62,665 nucleotides of DNA from contig CANHRE010000006.1 in assembly GCA_947463095.1 (NCBI GenBank), positions 1 to 62,665 on the forward strand, read 5' to 3'. Origin of the DNA: Flavobacteriales bacterium. GTDB lineage: Bacteria; Bacteroidota; Bacteroidia; NS11-12g; UBA955. Every line of letters begins with the position of its first letter. Positions within the stretch are counted from its first letter, which is position 1. The position numbers and the translations under genes were made by a program. Below the pieces are notes generated by a model that did no database searches, was not told the origin of the DNA, and saw only the letters and a list, made by a program, of their open reading frames with translations. This document shows, in pieces, positions 42,701 to 51,082 of this stretch.

Positions 42701-43859
42701 CACCATGTATTTCGGGCTGATCCGCTCGCCTAAGGCAGACTTGGGCCGCGACACCCTGCTGTGCAAGGTGGCATCCTGGTCCTTAGCTACGGCTGCCCAG
42801 GATTCGGCAAGCTATGTCTGGAACGTAGATCCGGTGAATGCGCCTTCCATTACAGTCAATAAATCAGACCTGGTGCATGTGAAGGTGCAGAACAAGTGCG
42901 GAGTGGCCAGGGACACAGTGCAGGTGCGTTTCGGCACGGCGCCTGTGGTTTCCCTGCCGAAGGATACCCTTTTGTGCAATGTGACTGCGTTTGCGGTAAC
43001 GGCAAACACCGGAAGTAACAACGACACCTTTTACTGGAATACCGGCAGCCGTGCCAACCCACTAAGTGTGACAGCAGACGGCCTATACTGGGTTCAGGTA
43101 GTCAATCAATGCGGGGCGGCCCGCGACAGCATACTGGTGGCTTTTAATGAAATGCCGCAACTCAGTTTACCTGGCGATGAGGATTTCTGCGACGCGATGA
43201 ATAGCAGGACTTTAGATGCTACCTCCGGCAAAGGCAGGGGGAACTCCTATTTCTGGAATACTGGAGCAGGAACACCACTCATCACTGCAAGCACAGCGGG
43301 AACTTATGTTGTGAAGGCGGCTAATAACTGCGGCGAAGCAGCAGATTCCGTGCGTTATCGCGTGTTTAATTCCCCTCGGCCGCAACTGCCTGCCGATACT
43401 TCATTCTGCGGGCCCTTCAACTTGCCGCTCAGCATTGCCATGCAGCCCGGCTGGACGCTCACCTGGTCCGATGGCAGCAGTGCACCCTTGTTCAGGGCTA
43501 CCCAGGCGGGAAATGTGCGCGTAACCGCGCGCAGCGCCGAAGGCTGTACAGGCAGTGATGACCTGGACATCTTCAACAGTTGCAATACCCGCGTATTTGT
43601 ACCAACGGCCTTCACACCTTCGGTTTCTGCTGGCACGAATGATGTATTCAGGCCTTATGTGGATGAACTGGAACGTTACGAATTCCGCATCTTCGACCGC
43701 TGGGGACAACTGGTGTTTGAAACAAGGAACCCTGATATAGGCTGGGATGGCACCTACCGCGGCAGGCCATTGCCAGAAGGGGTTTATGCCTGGTCGCTCT
43801 ATTATTATGGCGGTTATTACCGGGGCAGCATGAAAGGCACGGTGCACCTACTGCGTTGA
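39735..43859 (+). CDS. Giant T9SS-type secreted protein with SBBP propeller, eight ~70-residue repeats and a gliding-type C-terminal sorting domain
   Basis: 1,374 residues, start GTG 39735. After the signal peptide comes an N-terminal domain (about 25-240; ENRGQWEQEIRYRC..., SLLKYDVLADRSADLNQVRI). A propeller of SBBP-type repeats (about 250-700; YVTGYTTDKFP, FITGITQSSDFPTTS, YLTGYTTSQNLPATG) follows. Eight cysteine-bearing repeats (about 712-1280; xxDLGKDxxxC...YxWNTGD...GTYxVxVxNxCGxxxDSI) come next. The last 95 residues (VFVPTAFTPS... to HLLR) form the CHU_C/type B sorting domain. It should be secreted by the T9SS and attached at the surface. The ligand is unknown; adhesion is an inference from repeat architecture. 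It is convergent with the TSUP gene. Confidence 0.88.
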   Translation: MQFVQRIIPFLSLFTGTLFGFNLPQAQYFFRENRGQWEQEIRYRCTNGDRDIAFYADKIIFGTRRVVDPALPYEGMLPHQMRAATYEYLSFQMRFVGASNQVQISGSGASDARTHYFRNQDGAKPIIDVPDYEVLEYRNLYPGIHLRFYIADSLLKYDVLADRSADLNQVRIVWSGLQDLKAEQSRLILETAWFTLREEIPASWQTPVHGGEPAPLRVEYTLLNDSTTAFLLPDGAQSDASLRVDPMYLDWSTYFYGSVTNNSTWIYDTDVDKNDYVYVTGYTTDKFPGKAGIFDTTFNGGSADAFLCRMPLSGNTIDYFTYLGGKGLDYAYGLAGTDDGRMFITGITQSSDFPTTSGVLEPSYSGGFSYTGFLIGINPDGKSLIYSTYVGTSGLGTWSFAVDVNERGEVFIAPYSFGTITVTNPLLPPSFVTAVPDCYVIKYNNKGSKILQSTRFGGDGFEYTTSVFVDKRDNIYLTGYTTSQNLPATGGFRGWGGNFQGGYDGYLFKIDSAFTKWMVSKYLGTSGFDYTTAVTVNDADEIFVTGITNGSGLPNAINSPFAGGYNAFAIKMKADGTYPFWSSYVGQSFWSWRQRIAVTVKDELIMTGNTMDKTFPVTADAYQKVLKGTYDGFIAKLDPLGYREYATYFGGNNTDYLYAAAARRIGCVTHLVMSGYSASTDFPTLKAWKGSKSSTTAFYSGVVAKWRDTLKVSQIDLGKDKYECDAVFEILDAGNKGASYRWNTKDTVRRLVVRKPGTYSVQATYGCGLKGDTVQIFLHYSPKARLRGDTTLCNNDSLLLDARNDTIPTVRYLWSTADTTRTIKKSAPGKFLVTVSTKYCGSVSDSITLARLLTPKLDLGKDSTACLPAQVTLDAGNSNNACVYAWNTGDTTREIVANQGWQYLYRVRVKNMCGSVNDSITVRYDSFPESKLPKDSVFCNRIDEFVGTGGQNLFGKIRWNTGDSSIIVRVKSPGTYWVRQWNSCGQSADTMYFGLIRSPKADLGRDTLLCKVASWSLATAAQDSASYVWNVDPVNAPSITVNKSDLVHVKVQNKCGVARDTVQVRFGTAPVVSLPKDTLLCNVTAFAVTANTGSNNDTFYWNTGSRANPLSVTADGLYWVQVVNQCGAARDSILVAFNEMPQLSLPGDEDFCDAMNSRTLDATSGKGRGNSYFWNTGAGTPLITASTAGTYVVKAANNCGEAADSVRYRVFNSPRPQLPADTSFCGPFNLPLSIAMQPGWTLTWSDGSSAPLFRATQAGNVRVTARSAEGCTGSDDLDIFNSCNTRVFVPTAFTPSVSAGTNDVFRPYVDELERYEFRIFDRWGQLVFETRNPDIGWDGTYRGRPLPEGVYAWSLYYYGGYYRGSMKGTVHLLR
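41873..43582 (+). repeat. Eight tandem ~210-bp coding repeats
   Basis: In-frame repeats in the giant secreted protein, each about 70 codons. They begin near LGKDKYECD, GDTTLCNND, LGKDSTACLP, PKDSVFCNR, GRDTLLCKV, PKDTLLCNV, PGDEDFCDA and PADTSFCGP. Each has an early Cys, a WNTGD/WSTAD-like centre and a late CG before D-S/T. Protein similarity is clear but DNA identity is low, so the array is old. Confidence 0.8.
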
Positions 43860-43864
43860 AGCGC

Positions 43865-44602
43865 TCAGCGCTTTCCGAAGAAGAAAGAAAACAGGCTCCA
43901 CAGGCCGGCGCCCATTACCAGCACAAGGATGAGGTTTCTAAACTGTTCCTGTGAAACCTTTTTCAGCAGGGCCCTTCCGGCCAGTGTTCCACCAAAACTG
44001 GTCAGCATCATCCAGGGCATTTGAGCCCAGAATCCCACGGGCAGGTCGCTTTCCAACCAGTAAACCACCAAGCGGCTGCTGTCCACCCCAAGGTCAATGG
44101 CTGCGGAAGTGGCCACAAAACTGGCCTTTTCCAGGCCGAAGGCCGTGAGCCCCAGACCGCGAATGGCCCCGCCCGTACCAAGTAAACCTGCAGTAAATCC
44201 CGCGGCACCTCCGGTAACTACTGCACTGTTCTTGGACGCTTTGATTTTCCATTTGGGAACGAGCATCATGATGACCGAGAAAATGCTCAGGAACAGGCCC
44301 AGAAGCAGTGACGCCAGTCGGTCGTTGACCAACTCAGACAGCACTGCGCCGATTACCACGCCGATAATGGATGGTAAACCCATATAGAGCAAAAGGAATC
44401 TGCTGAGGCCGTGGCGGAACAGGGCAATTTTAGACAGGTTGCTGACCACATGCAGCAAGGCTGTTATGAGCAGTACCTGATGAAATGGATAAAACAAACC
44501 GGCCAGCGGAATCATGAACAGGCTGGAGCCGAAGCCACCCAGCGTTCCCAGGATTTCAGCCAGGAACAGCAACAGCAGAAACAGCAGTAGGGCGCTGTCC
44601 AT
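43865..44602 (-). CDS. TSUP (TauE/SafE/UPF0721) membrane permease
   Basis: 245 residues with about eight hydrophobic segments and glycine-rich repeats characteristic of the family (GTLGGFGSSLFMIPLAGLF near the start, GFTAGLLGTGGAIRGLGL in the middle). TSUP proteins export or import sulfite, sulfoacetate and other organic anions; the substrate here is not predictable. It lies 13 bp behind the pyruvate dehydrogenase subunit on the same strand, so the two are probably cotranscribed without obvious common purpose. Convergent with the giant protein gene, 5 bp away. Confidence 0.88.
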   Translation of the reverse strand: MDSALLLFLLLLFLAEILGTLGGFGSSLFMIPLAGLFYPFHQVLLITALLHVVSNLSKIALFRHGLSRFLLLYMGLPSIIGVVIGAVLSELVNDRLASLLLGLFLSIFSVIMMLVPKWKIKASKNSAVVTGGAAGFTAGLLGTGGAIRGLGLTAFGLEKASFVATSAAIDLGVDSSRLVVYWLESDLPVGFWAQMPWMMLTSFGGTLAGRALLKKVSQEQFRNLILVLVMGAGLWSLFSFFFGKR

Positions 44603-44615
44603 GGAGTATCGCTGC

Positions 44616-45596
44616 TCAGAGGCGGTAGGAAACAGCCTTCACGGCTTCTACCACCTTTGCAACAGAAGGAAGGTACGCTTCTACCAATGTAGATGCGTAG
44701 GGAAGGGGAACATCCTGGCTGGTGATGCGGTGGATGGGTGCATCCAGGTAATCAAAGGCACGCTTCTGAACCATAAAGCTCAACTCGCTGCTGATGGATG
44801 CCAGCGGCCATGCTTCTTCCAAAATAACCAGGCGGTTGGTTTTGCGCACACTGTTGATGACGGTGTCGTAGTCTATGGGGCGCACTGTGCGTAGGTCTAT
44901 CAGTTCAACGCTGATGCCTTCCTTTTCAAGTTCTTCCACGGCAGCGTGGGCGCGCAGCATCATCTTGCCGAAAGACACAAGGGTTACATCGCTGCCGCTT
45001 TTCACCACATCGGCAAGGCCGATGGGAATCAGGTATTCTTCTTCCGGCACCGGACCTTTGCTGCCGTACATCTGTTCGCTTTCCATGAAAATCACGGGAT
45101 TTTCGTCGCGGATGGCGGTTTTCAGCAGGCCTTTTGCATCGGCAGGGTTGGAAGGAACTACTACCTTCAGGCCAGGGGTGTTCGCATACCAGTTTTCGAA
45201 ATTCTGGCTGTGCTGCGCACCCAGTTGTCCGGCGCTGCCCGTCGGGCCGCGAAACACCATGGGACAGGTAAACTGCCCGGCGCTCATGCTGTTCATCTTA
45301 GCCGCTGCATTGATGACCTGATCAATGGCCACCAGAGAAAAGTTAAAAGTCATGAATTCGCAGATGGGCCTAAGGCCGTTCATGGCGGCACCAACGGCAA
45401 TACCGGCAAAGCCGAGTTCTGCAATAGGTGTGTCAATGACGCGCCTGGCGCCAAATTCAGCCAACATACCCTGGCTCACCTTATAGGCTCCATTATATTC
45501 AGCCACTTCTTCGCCAAGTAGAAAAACGCGCTCATCGCGACGCATTTCTTCGTTCATCGCTTCACGCAGGGCCTCACGGAATTGTATTTCTCTCAT
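44616..45596 (-). CDS. pdhB: Pyruvate dehydrogenase E1 component beta subunit
   Basis: 326 residues. The transketolase-like pyrimidine-binding half (about 1-180: REAMNEEMRRDERVFLLGEEV, ELGFAGIAVGAAMNGLRPICEF, GPTGSAGQLGAQHSQNFENW) is followed by the C-terminal transketolase domain (VELIDLRTVRPIDYDTVI). The E1 beta binds thiamin diphosphate with an E1 alpha partner and passes acetyl groups to E2. The alpha and E2/E3 genes are not in the window; in Bacteroidota E1 beta often stands alone. The sequence could also serve a branched-chain dehydrogenase, but the motifs fit PdhB best. Confidence 0.92.
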   Translation of the reverse strand: MREIQFREALREAMNEEMRRDERVFLLGEEVAEYNGAYKVSQGMLAEFGARRVIDTPIAELGFAGIAVGAAMNGLRPICEFMTFNFSLVAIDQVINAAAKMNSMSAGQFTCPMVFRGPTGSAGQLGAQHSQNFENWYANTPGLKVVVPSNPADAKGLLKTAIRDENPVIFMESEQMYGSKGPVPEEEYLIPIGLADVVKSGSDVTLVSFGKMMLRAHAAVEELEKEGISVELIDLRTVRPIDYDTVINSVRKTNRLVILEEAWPLASISSELSFMVQKRAFDYLDAPIHRITSQDVPLPYASTLVEAYLPSVAKVVEAVKAVSYRL

Positions 45597-45668
45597 TACT
45601 GCGGATTTTCAGCGGCAAACATACAACAAATGGCAGTTTTAAAGGGTTAATATTGTAGTGGAGGGGGT

Positions 45669-46835
45669 ATGAAGAAGGTCGTTTTTTTATTGTTGGCCGC
45701 ATTGTTGCCGGGCAGCGCCGCAGCGGCTGAACTGGGTTTTACCTTTTACGGGGCACCGATAAGCCTGGAACTTCAGGGTTCCTTGCTGCAGGCGCCGTCG
45801 CTATCCGGAGCGCTGAGCCGAGAACAGCTGGAAACACGGATGCGCAGTTGGGACTCCGAGGCCATGCAACAGCTGTCGGCTTCGTTGAAACAGGCGGCAA
45901 ATACCATGCTGCTGGATGACGTGGCCACCGCACGCCTGGTCCATTTCTGCGCCGAACATCTGTATGGTGAAACGCCCGATGCCGCACTTTTTGAATGGTT
46001 GCTGCTGCGTTACTGTAACTATGACGTGTTGCTCGGCCTTGGTGGTGGCTTTAAAGTGTACCTGCAGTTCGCCTTCATGACGGAAGGAACACAGTTTATC
46101 ACCTTCATGGGAAAGAAATACACCCTTCCCCAGGGTGAACCCGATCCATTCTCAGGAAAAGTGCAGGTGTTTATTTCTTTCCTTGAACCAAATGGTCCCA
46201 GGAATGCCGTCTTCTTCAACATGCACCAGCTGCCGCTGCTGGGCAAGTCGCGCCGCATCCGCAAATGCAATTTCAGCTATGGCGGCAAAGACTATAAATT
46301 ATTTGTGCCCTGGATGGATGATGTGGTAGATTACCTGAACGACCTGCCAGTTATCAGCTTGGGACCCCTATTCTATCAAAGTCCGGTGAACATCAGGGCC
46401 CAGCGCATCCTTCACGACAGTCTGAGCCAATGGACCAGAGGCTTAAGCCCGCAGCAAAGCCTGGACTTTTTACTGGCCTTCATGCAGCAATCCTTTCCAT
46501 ACCGCCGAGACCGCGACTACCTCAGGTTTGACCGCCACAATTTCGCAGAACAGACCCTTGCCGCGGCCTTTTCAGATTGTGAGGATAAAGCTGTTTTGTT
46601 TGCATTGCTTGTGCGCGATGTACTCGGCTTGCCATCGGCGTTCATTTACAACAAAGGTATGGAGCATATTTCAGTAGCTGTAGCCTGGAACCTGCCTGCA
46701 TCGGAGCCTACCACAGCCTACCACAACCAACGTTATTTGATTTGTGAGCCTGCCAATTACGGTTATCGCGCCGGAGACACCAGGTTGCCCAGGAATAATC
46801 CCGGGGAGTTTATCCTGTTGGATGCAGGAATATGA
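45669..46835 (+). CDS. Exported transglutaminase-like cysteine protein
   Basis: 388 residues. The signal peptide ends near SAAAA. A C-terminal transglutaminase-like domain shows Cys in FSDCEDKAVLF (about residue 304), His in MEHISVAVAW (about 335) and an acidic residue in LICEPANYGYR (about 358). That gives a papain-like triad, with Glu in place of the more usual Asp. The N-terminal 250 residues have no family I recognise. Such proteins are predicted peptidases or transglutaminases in the periplasm, and the substrate is unknown. It is divergent from pdhB (72 bp) and followed by glnA with its own promoter. Confidence 0.75.
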   Translation: MKKVVFLLLAALLPGSAAAAELGFTFYGAPISLELQGSLLQAPSLSGALSREQLETRMRSWDSEAMQQLSASLKQAANTMLLDDVATARLVHFCAEHLYGETPDAALFEWLLLRYCNYDVLLGLGGGFKVYLQFAFMTEGTQFITFMGKKYTLPQGEPDPFSGKVQVFISFLEPNGPRNAVFFNMHQLPLLGKSRRIRKCNFSYGGKDYKLFVPWMDDVVDYLNDLPVISLGPLFYQSPVNIRAQRILHDSLSQWTRGLSPQQSLDFLLAFMQQSFPYRRDRDYLRFDRHNFAEQTLAAAFSDCEDKAVLFALLVRDVLGLPSAFIYNKGMEHISVAVAWNLPASEPTTAYHNQRYLICEPANYGYRAGDTRLPRNNPGEFILLDAGI

Positions 46836-46876
46836 GGTACTGTGGGTGCTTTGTGAACAAGCTGCATTTTGATTGA

Positions 46877-46906
46877 TTTGAATTGCATCATTTGGCGGTA
46901 TTTTTG
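46877..46906 (+). promoter_or_regulatory. Promoter of glutamine synthetase gene
   Basis: A complete Bacteroidota promoter: TTTG at 46877-46880, an 18-bp spacer, and TATTTTTG at 46899-46906, ending nine bases before the ATG. It is the best-formed promoter in the window and predicts a very short leader. Confidence 0.75.
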
Positions 46907-46915
46907 TATCCCGTT

Positions 46916-49093
46916 ATGGCAGGTCATTTCAACAAAACCATTCCTTCACGCAAGAAAGACAACCACCTTCCCGAAGAAAACCGCATTTCTGAGTACTTCA
47001 GCGAAAATGTTTTCGGTCCTGAAGCCATGCGGCAGTACTTGAGCAAGGAAGCGCTTAAGGCCATCGAAGAGGCCGCAAAACTCAACCGACCAATTGACAG
47101 GGCTATGGCCGATCAGATTGCGGAGGGCATGCAATCCTGGGCACTCAGCAAAGGTGCAAAGCACTATACCCACTGGTTCCAGCCTTTGCGGGGTACTACC
47201 GCTGAAAAGCACGATTCTTTCTTTGAACCGAACGGCCAGGATACCGGCATGGAGCGCTTCAGCGGTAAAGCATTGGTGCAACAGGAGCCCGATGCCAGCA
47301 GTTTTCCCAGCGGCGGCATTCGCAACACCTTCGAAGCCCGAGGTTATACCGCCTGGGATCCTAATTCCCCGGCCTTCATCATGGAAAAAGCCGGATGCAA
47401 AACCTTGTGCATCCCCACCATCTTTGTGAGCTATACCGGCGAAGCGCTGGACTATAAGGCGCCCTTGCTTAAAGCCGTTTCTTTTGTGCGTAAGGCAGCT
47501 ACCGAAGTGTGCCAACTGTTTGATGCCAAGGTGACGGATTGTACCGTATCGCTGGGTATTGAACAGGAATATTTCCTGGTTGACCGTGAACTGTTCCACC
47601 AGCGTCCCGACCTAATGCTGGCCGGACGAACCCTGCTAGGTCATACCCCCGCAAAAGGGCAGCAGCTGGAAGATCATTACTTCGGCAGCATTCCAAACAG
47701 GGTGCTTGCCTTTATGAACGACTTTGAAGAAGAAGCCCATAAACTCGGCATCCCGCTGAAAACCAGGCATAATGAAGTGGCTCCTGCCCAATTTGAGTGT
47801 GCACCCCAGTTTGAAGAGGTGAACCTGGCCGTGGACCACAATTCCCTGTTGATGGATGTGATGGAATCTGCCGCCGATCGCCATGGGCTGAAGGTGTTGC
47901 TGCACGAAAAGCCGTATAAAGGCATCAACGGTTCAGGCAAGCACAACAACTGGAGCATCATCACCAATACAGGTGTAAATGTGTTCTCTCCAGGCGCAGA
48001 ACCCGAACACAACCTTCAATTCCTTACCTACTTCATCGTAACCATGAAGGCGGTTTATGACCATGCCGACCTGCTCCGCGCCAGCATTGCCAGCGCAGGC
48101 AACGACCATCGTTTGGGTGCCAACGAGGCCCCACCGGCCATCATGAGCATCTTCGCAGGTGATACGCTGGATCATGTACTGGATCATTTTGAAAAAGAAG
48201 GAAAAGGTGTTCAATCGAAAGAGAGCAAGAAAAGCATCAACATTGCTCATATTCCTGAAATTCTGTTGGATAATACCGACAGAAACCGCACCTCTCCCTT
48301 TGCCTTCACCGGAAACAAATTCGAGTTTCGTGCCGTGGGCAGCAGCGACAACTGCGCTGCAAATATGATTGTGCTCAACACCATTGTGGGTAACCAATTG
48401 GTAGCGTTTAAGAAGGAAGTGGACGCCAGGCTGAAAAAGAAAGGCACATCCAAACAGGACGTGATTGGCGACATCCTTCGCGAATACCTCAGGCACAGCC
48501 GCAACATCCTTTTCGGAGGCAACGGCTACAGCGACGAATGGGTTAAGGAAGCCAAACGCCGCGGCCTGAGCAACATCAAAACCACACCCCATGCGCTGGA
48601 CGCATTCCTGTCGGCCTCGTCCGTGAAGGTGTTTACCGAAAACGGAATCTTCACCAAGAAAGAGCTTGAAGCCCGCGCTGAAATCCGCCTGGAAACCTAT
48701 ACCCTGCGTTTGCAGATTGAAGGCCGCGTGCTGAATGAAATGGTTCAGAACTTTGTGATTCCCGCTGCCATCAATTACCAAAAGAAGTTGGCTGATAACG
48801 TGCAAACCCTGCTGAGCATCGGACAACCGAAAACTTCAGTAAAGGCCCAGTTGGATATCATTGCGGAGTTGAGCAAGGGAATCAACGAAATCTATGTGCT
48901 CAACAACAAGATGACCGATGAGCGTTCCAAAGCAAACAAACATACTGATGCCCACAAAAAGGCCATTGCCTATTGCGACAAGGTGAAACCACTGTTTGAC
49001 CAGATCCGCGAGGTGGCCGATAACCTGGAGCGCGTTGTGGACGATGTAGAGTGGGGACTGCCCAAATACAGAGAATTGCTTTTTGTGCGCTAA
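46916..49093 (+). CDS. glnN: Type III glutamine synthetase
   Basis: 725 residues from ATG 46916 (MAGHFNKTIP); a TTG farther upstream would start inside the promoter. The length and motifs are those of GSIII rather than GSI: GIEQEYFLVDRELF, RHNEVAPAQFECAPQFEEVN, GINGSGKHNNWS (ATP/Glu region) and NRTSPFAFTGNKFEFRAVGSS. A helical C-terminal tail (about 600-725) follows. It makes glutamine from glutamate, ammonia and ATP in the cytoplasm. A strong terminator follows. No nitrogen-regulator gene is nearby. Confidence 0.95.
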   Translation: MAGHFNKTIPSRKKDNHLPEENRISEYFSENVFGPEAMRQYLSKEALKAIEEAAKLNRPIDRAMADQIAEGMQSWALSKGAKHYTHWFQPLRGTTAEKHDSFFEPNGQDTGMERFSGKALVQQEPDASSFPSGGIRNTFEARGYTAWDPNSPAFIMEKAGCKTLCIPTIFVSYTGEALDYKAPLLKAVSFVRKAATEVCQLFDAKVTDCTVSLGIEQEYFLVDRELFHQRPDLMLAGRTLLGHTPAKGQQLEDHYFGSIPNRVLAFMNDFEEEAHKLGIPLKTRHNEVAPAQFECAPQFEEVNLAVDHNSLLMDVMESAADRHGLKVLLHEKPYKGINGSGKHNNWSIITNTGVNVFSPGAEPEHNLQFLTYFIVTMKAVYDHADLLRASIASAGNDHRLGANEAPPAIMSIFAGDTLDHVLDHFEKEGKGVQSKESKKSINIAHIPEILLDNTDRNRTSPFAFTGNKFEFRAVGSSDNCAANMIVLNTIVGNQLVAFKKEVDARLKKKGTSKQDVIGDILREYLRHSRNILFGGNGYSDEWVKEAKRRGLSNIKTTPHALDAFLSASSVKVFTENGIFTKKELEARAEIRLETYTLRLQIEGRVLNEMVQNFVIPAAINYQKKLADNVQTLLSIGQPKTSVKAQLDIIAELSKGINEIYVLNNKMTDERSKANKHTDAHKKAIAYCDKVKPLFDQIREVADNLERVVDDVEWGLPKYRELLFVR

Positions 49094-49111
49094 GCGCAAG
49101 GCAACAACAAA

Positions 49112-49146
49112 AATAAAAGGGCCGGTAATTTACCGGCCTTTTTTTA
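49112..49146 (+). terminator. Bidirectional terminator after glnN
   Basis: GGCCGGTA-ATT-TACCGGCC (49120-49138) lies between an A-rich run and a T7 run. It also serves the minus-strand GT2 gene, whose stop codon lies within it. Confidence 0.88.
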
Positions 49147-51081
49147 TGGTCTCGTAGCCTTATGGTGACGCAGCACATCCCACAGCGCCTGAATATCGCG
49201 GGAGGCCTCGTATTCCATAGCATAGCGTTCAAACAACAACTGCTGCCAATCCGGATGAGCTTCCAGCTCAAGGTAGGCATCGGCCAAGTTGAAAACCGGC
49301 GGGGCAATGGGAGGGAGCCCGCTCTGGTTCGGCGGATAGCCGGTCCAGGTGCGTTTTCCAGCCAGCACGGCACCCGCTTGATGCAGCATCTTCCTGCCGG
49401 CAGTTCTGAGCAGTAAAAGAGGGGAACAGGGCAGGCAGGCCAGCGCCAGCAGGATGTCCAGGGTGCGTTTTTTTCTTCGGAAGTAAGGCTGCGCCAGACG
49501 ATATCCCTGCTGAGCCGCATACCAGGTACCGGGCTGGTCTTTGGATACACTGCCAATAATGAAATCCGATTGTGCAGGCACAGTTTTGAACCGCAACCCG
49601 CTGCCTGTAAGTGCATACATCATGGCCAGCAATCTTTTCACACTCACATCCTGCAGGGCGAATACCAGGGTGCTGGCTTCGGTAATTTTGGCCAGGGTGC
49701 GCAACTGGTCCGCATCGTTTTGTCCTTTGATGGCATAGCTGCCCACTGGCTCATGACCCGCATGGGCCTGAACCATCAGCTGCCGGATGCGGGCACATTC
49801 TGCGGCGCTGCCCACCAGGAGCCAGCGCTCTGCAGATCGCTCGCTGGGATTGAATTTACTTGCAGTAAAGGTTTGCGCAGCCACCCGCCACAACACAACC
49901 GCCGCGTGGGCCCACAAGCAACCCAATCCCAGAATAGCCCTGCTGAATTGCATGTCTTTGGGTAGAAACGCATATAGAGAAAACACCACCAGTGAACCGG
50001 CAAGTGTGCCGCGCAACAGGCGTTTCCAGTTGGCCGGTTTGTCGTAACCGCCGCTAAGCCAGACGAAGCTAAGGATGATCAGAATGTAGGCGGGGAGGTG
50101 AGCGAAGAAATATTCCGGCGGATAGTAGGCCCGCACAAATTTGTTGTTCAACTCCCAATAGCGGGTGATGCCCCAGAAGCCGCCGTATATCATCAGAAAG
50201 TCGGCAATAGGCTGCCATATGCGGCTGAAGGTTCGGTAGGCCAAAGCGGTTAGTGCCCGCACATATACTGCAAGAATGATGAACAGGCTGAACAAGCCTG
50301 CGCTGCCGCCGCTGTAGTGTTTGCGGGCGAATAAAATCATGGCGTTGTAGAACACCTTCACATAGTTGGCGCTGCGTTTCTTGGTGCTCTCGCCTTTGTA
50401 ATGCAGAATCTCGGTTCCTGCGAAGTACACATTGATATAGCCGGCCTTCTGAATTCGATAGCTCAGGTCAATATCTTCGCCGTACATAAAGAACTGTTCA
50501 TCCAGCAGCCCTGCTTTGTTGAGCGCCTCTTTCCGCAGCATCATAAAGGCACCCGACAGGACATCCACCTCATGGGTCTGGTGTTCGTTCAGGTAGCGCA
50601 GGTGATAGCGGCCAAAGGTTCTGCTGTTGGGGAACAGCAGGGCCAGCCCCGTCATTTTGTATAGGGCTACGGCCGGGGTGGGGAGACCGCGCTTGCTTTC
50701 GGGCAGGAAATGTCCTGAGCCATCGAGCATGCGCACACCAAGGGCCCCGCATTCAGGATGGGTATCCATGAAGGCCAGTGTGGTTTTAAAGCTGTCTTCA
50801 GCAACCAGTGTATCAGGGTTGAGCAACAGGATGTATTCCCCTGCCGCCATGTGGATTCCCTGGTTATTGGCTTTTGAAAACCCCGTATTTTCAGCATTGG
50901 CAATCAGCTTCACTTCCGGGAAGCTCCTGCCCAGCATCTCGAGGCTGTCATCGGCGCTGGCATTATCCACCACAATGACCTCCACATCTAGGCCCTGTGC
51001 CGCATGCCGCACGGAATGCAGGCACTGTTCCAGGAAATAGCGCACGTTGTAGTTTACAATAATGATGGAAAGCCGGGCCAT
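49144..51081 (-). CDS. GT2 glycosyltransferase fused to a sugar-phosphate-transferase-like membrane module lacking its catalytic part
   Basis: 645 residues. Residues about 1-250 form a GT2/rhamnosyltransferase-like domain: SIIIVNYNVRYFLEQCLHSV, VVDNASADDS, LLLNPDTL (DxD-like) and GEDIDLSYRIQ. Next come about five membrane segments (265-420) and a nucleotide-binding-like domain resembling CoA_binding_3 (SAERWLLVGSAAECARIRQL...). A re-entrant-helix motif (RRKKRTLDILLALACLPCSP) then follows, as in polyprenyl glycosylphosphotransferases. The catalytic region that normally follows is replaced by about 85 unrelated-looking residues. The GT2 part probably adds a sugar to a lipid-linked glycan; the rest may localise it. 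Start lies 1 bp after recR's stop. Confidence 0.82.
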   Translation of the reverse strand: MARLSIIIVNYNVRYFLEQCLHSVRHAAQGLDVEVIVVDNASADDSLEMLGRSFPEVKLIANAENTGFSKANNQGIHMAAGEYILLLNPDTLVAEDSFKTTLAFMDTHPECGALGVRMLDGSGHFLPESKRGLPTPAVALYKMTGLALLFPNSRTFGRYHLRYLNEHQTHEVDVLSGAFMMLRKEALNKAGLLDEQFFMYGEDIDLSYRIQKAGYINVYFAGTEILHYKGESTKKRSANYVKVFYNAMILFARKHYSGGSAGLFSLFIILAVYVRALTALAYRTFSRIWQPIADFLMIYGGFWGITRYWELNNKFVRAYYPPEYFFAHLPAYILIILSFVWLSGGYDKPANWKRLLRGTLAGSLVVFSLYAFLPKDMQFSRAILGLGCLWAHAAVVLWRVAAQTFTASKFNPSERSAERWLLVGSAAECARIRQLMVQAHAGHEPVGSYAIKGQNDADQLRTLAKITEASTLVFALQDVSVKRLLAMMYALTGSGLRFKTVPAQSDFIIGSVSKDQPGTWYAAQQGYRLAQPYFRRKKRTLDILLALACLPCSPLLLLRTAGRKMLHQAGAVLAGKRTWTGYPPNQSGLPPIAPPVFNLADAYLELEAHPDWQQLLFERYAMEYEASRDIQALWDVLRHHKATRP

Positions 51082-51082
51082 G

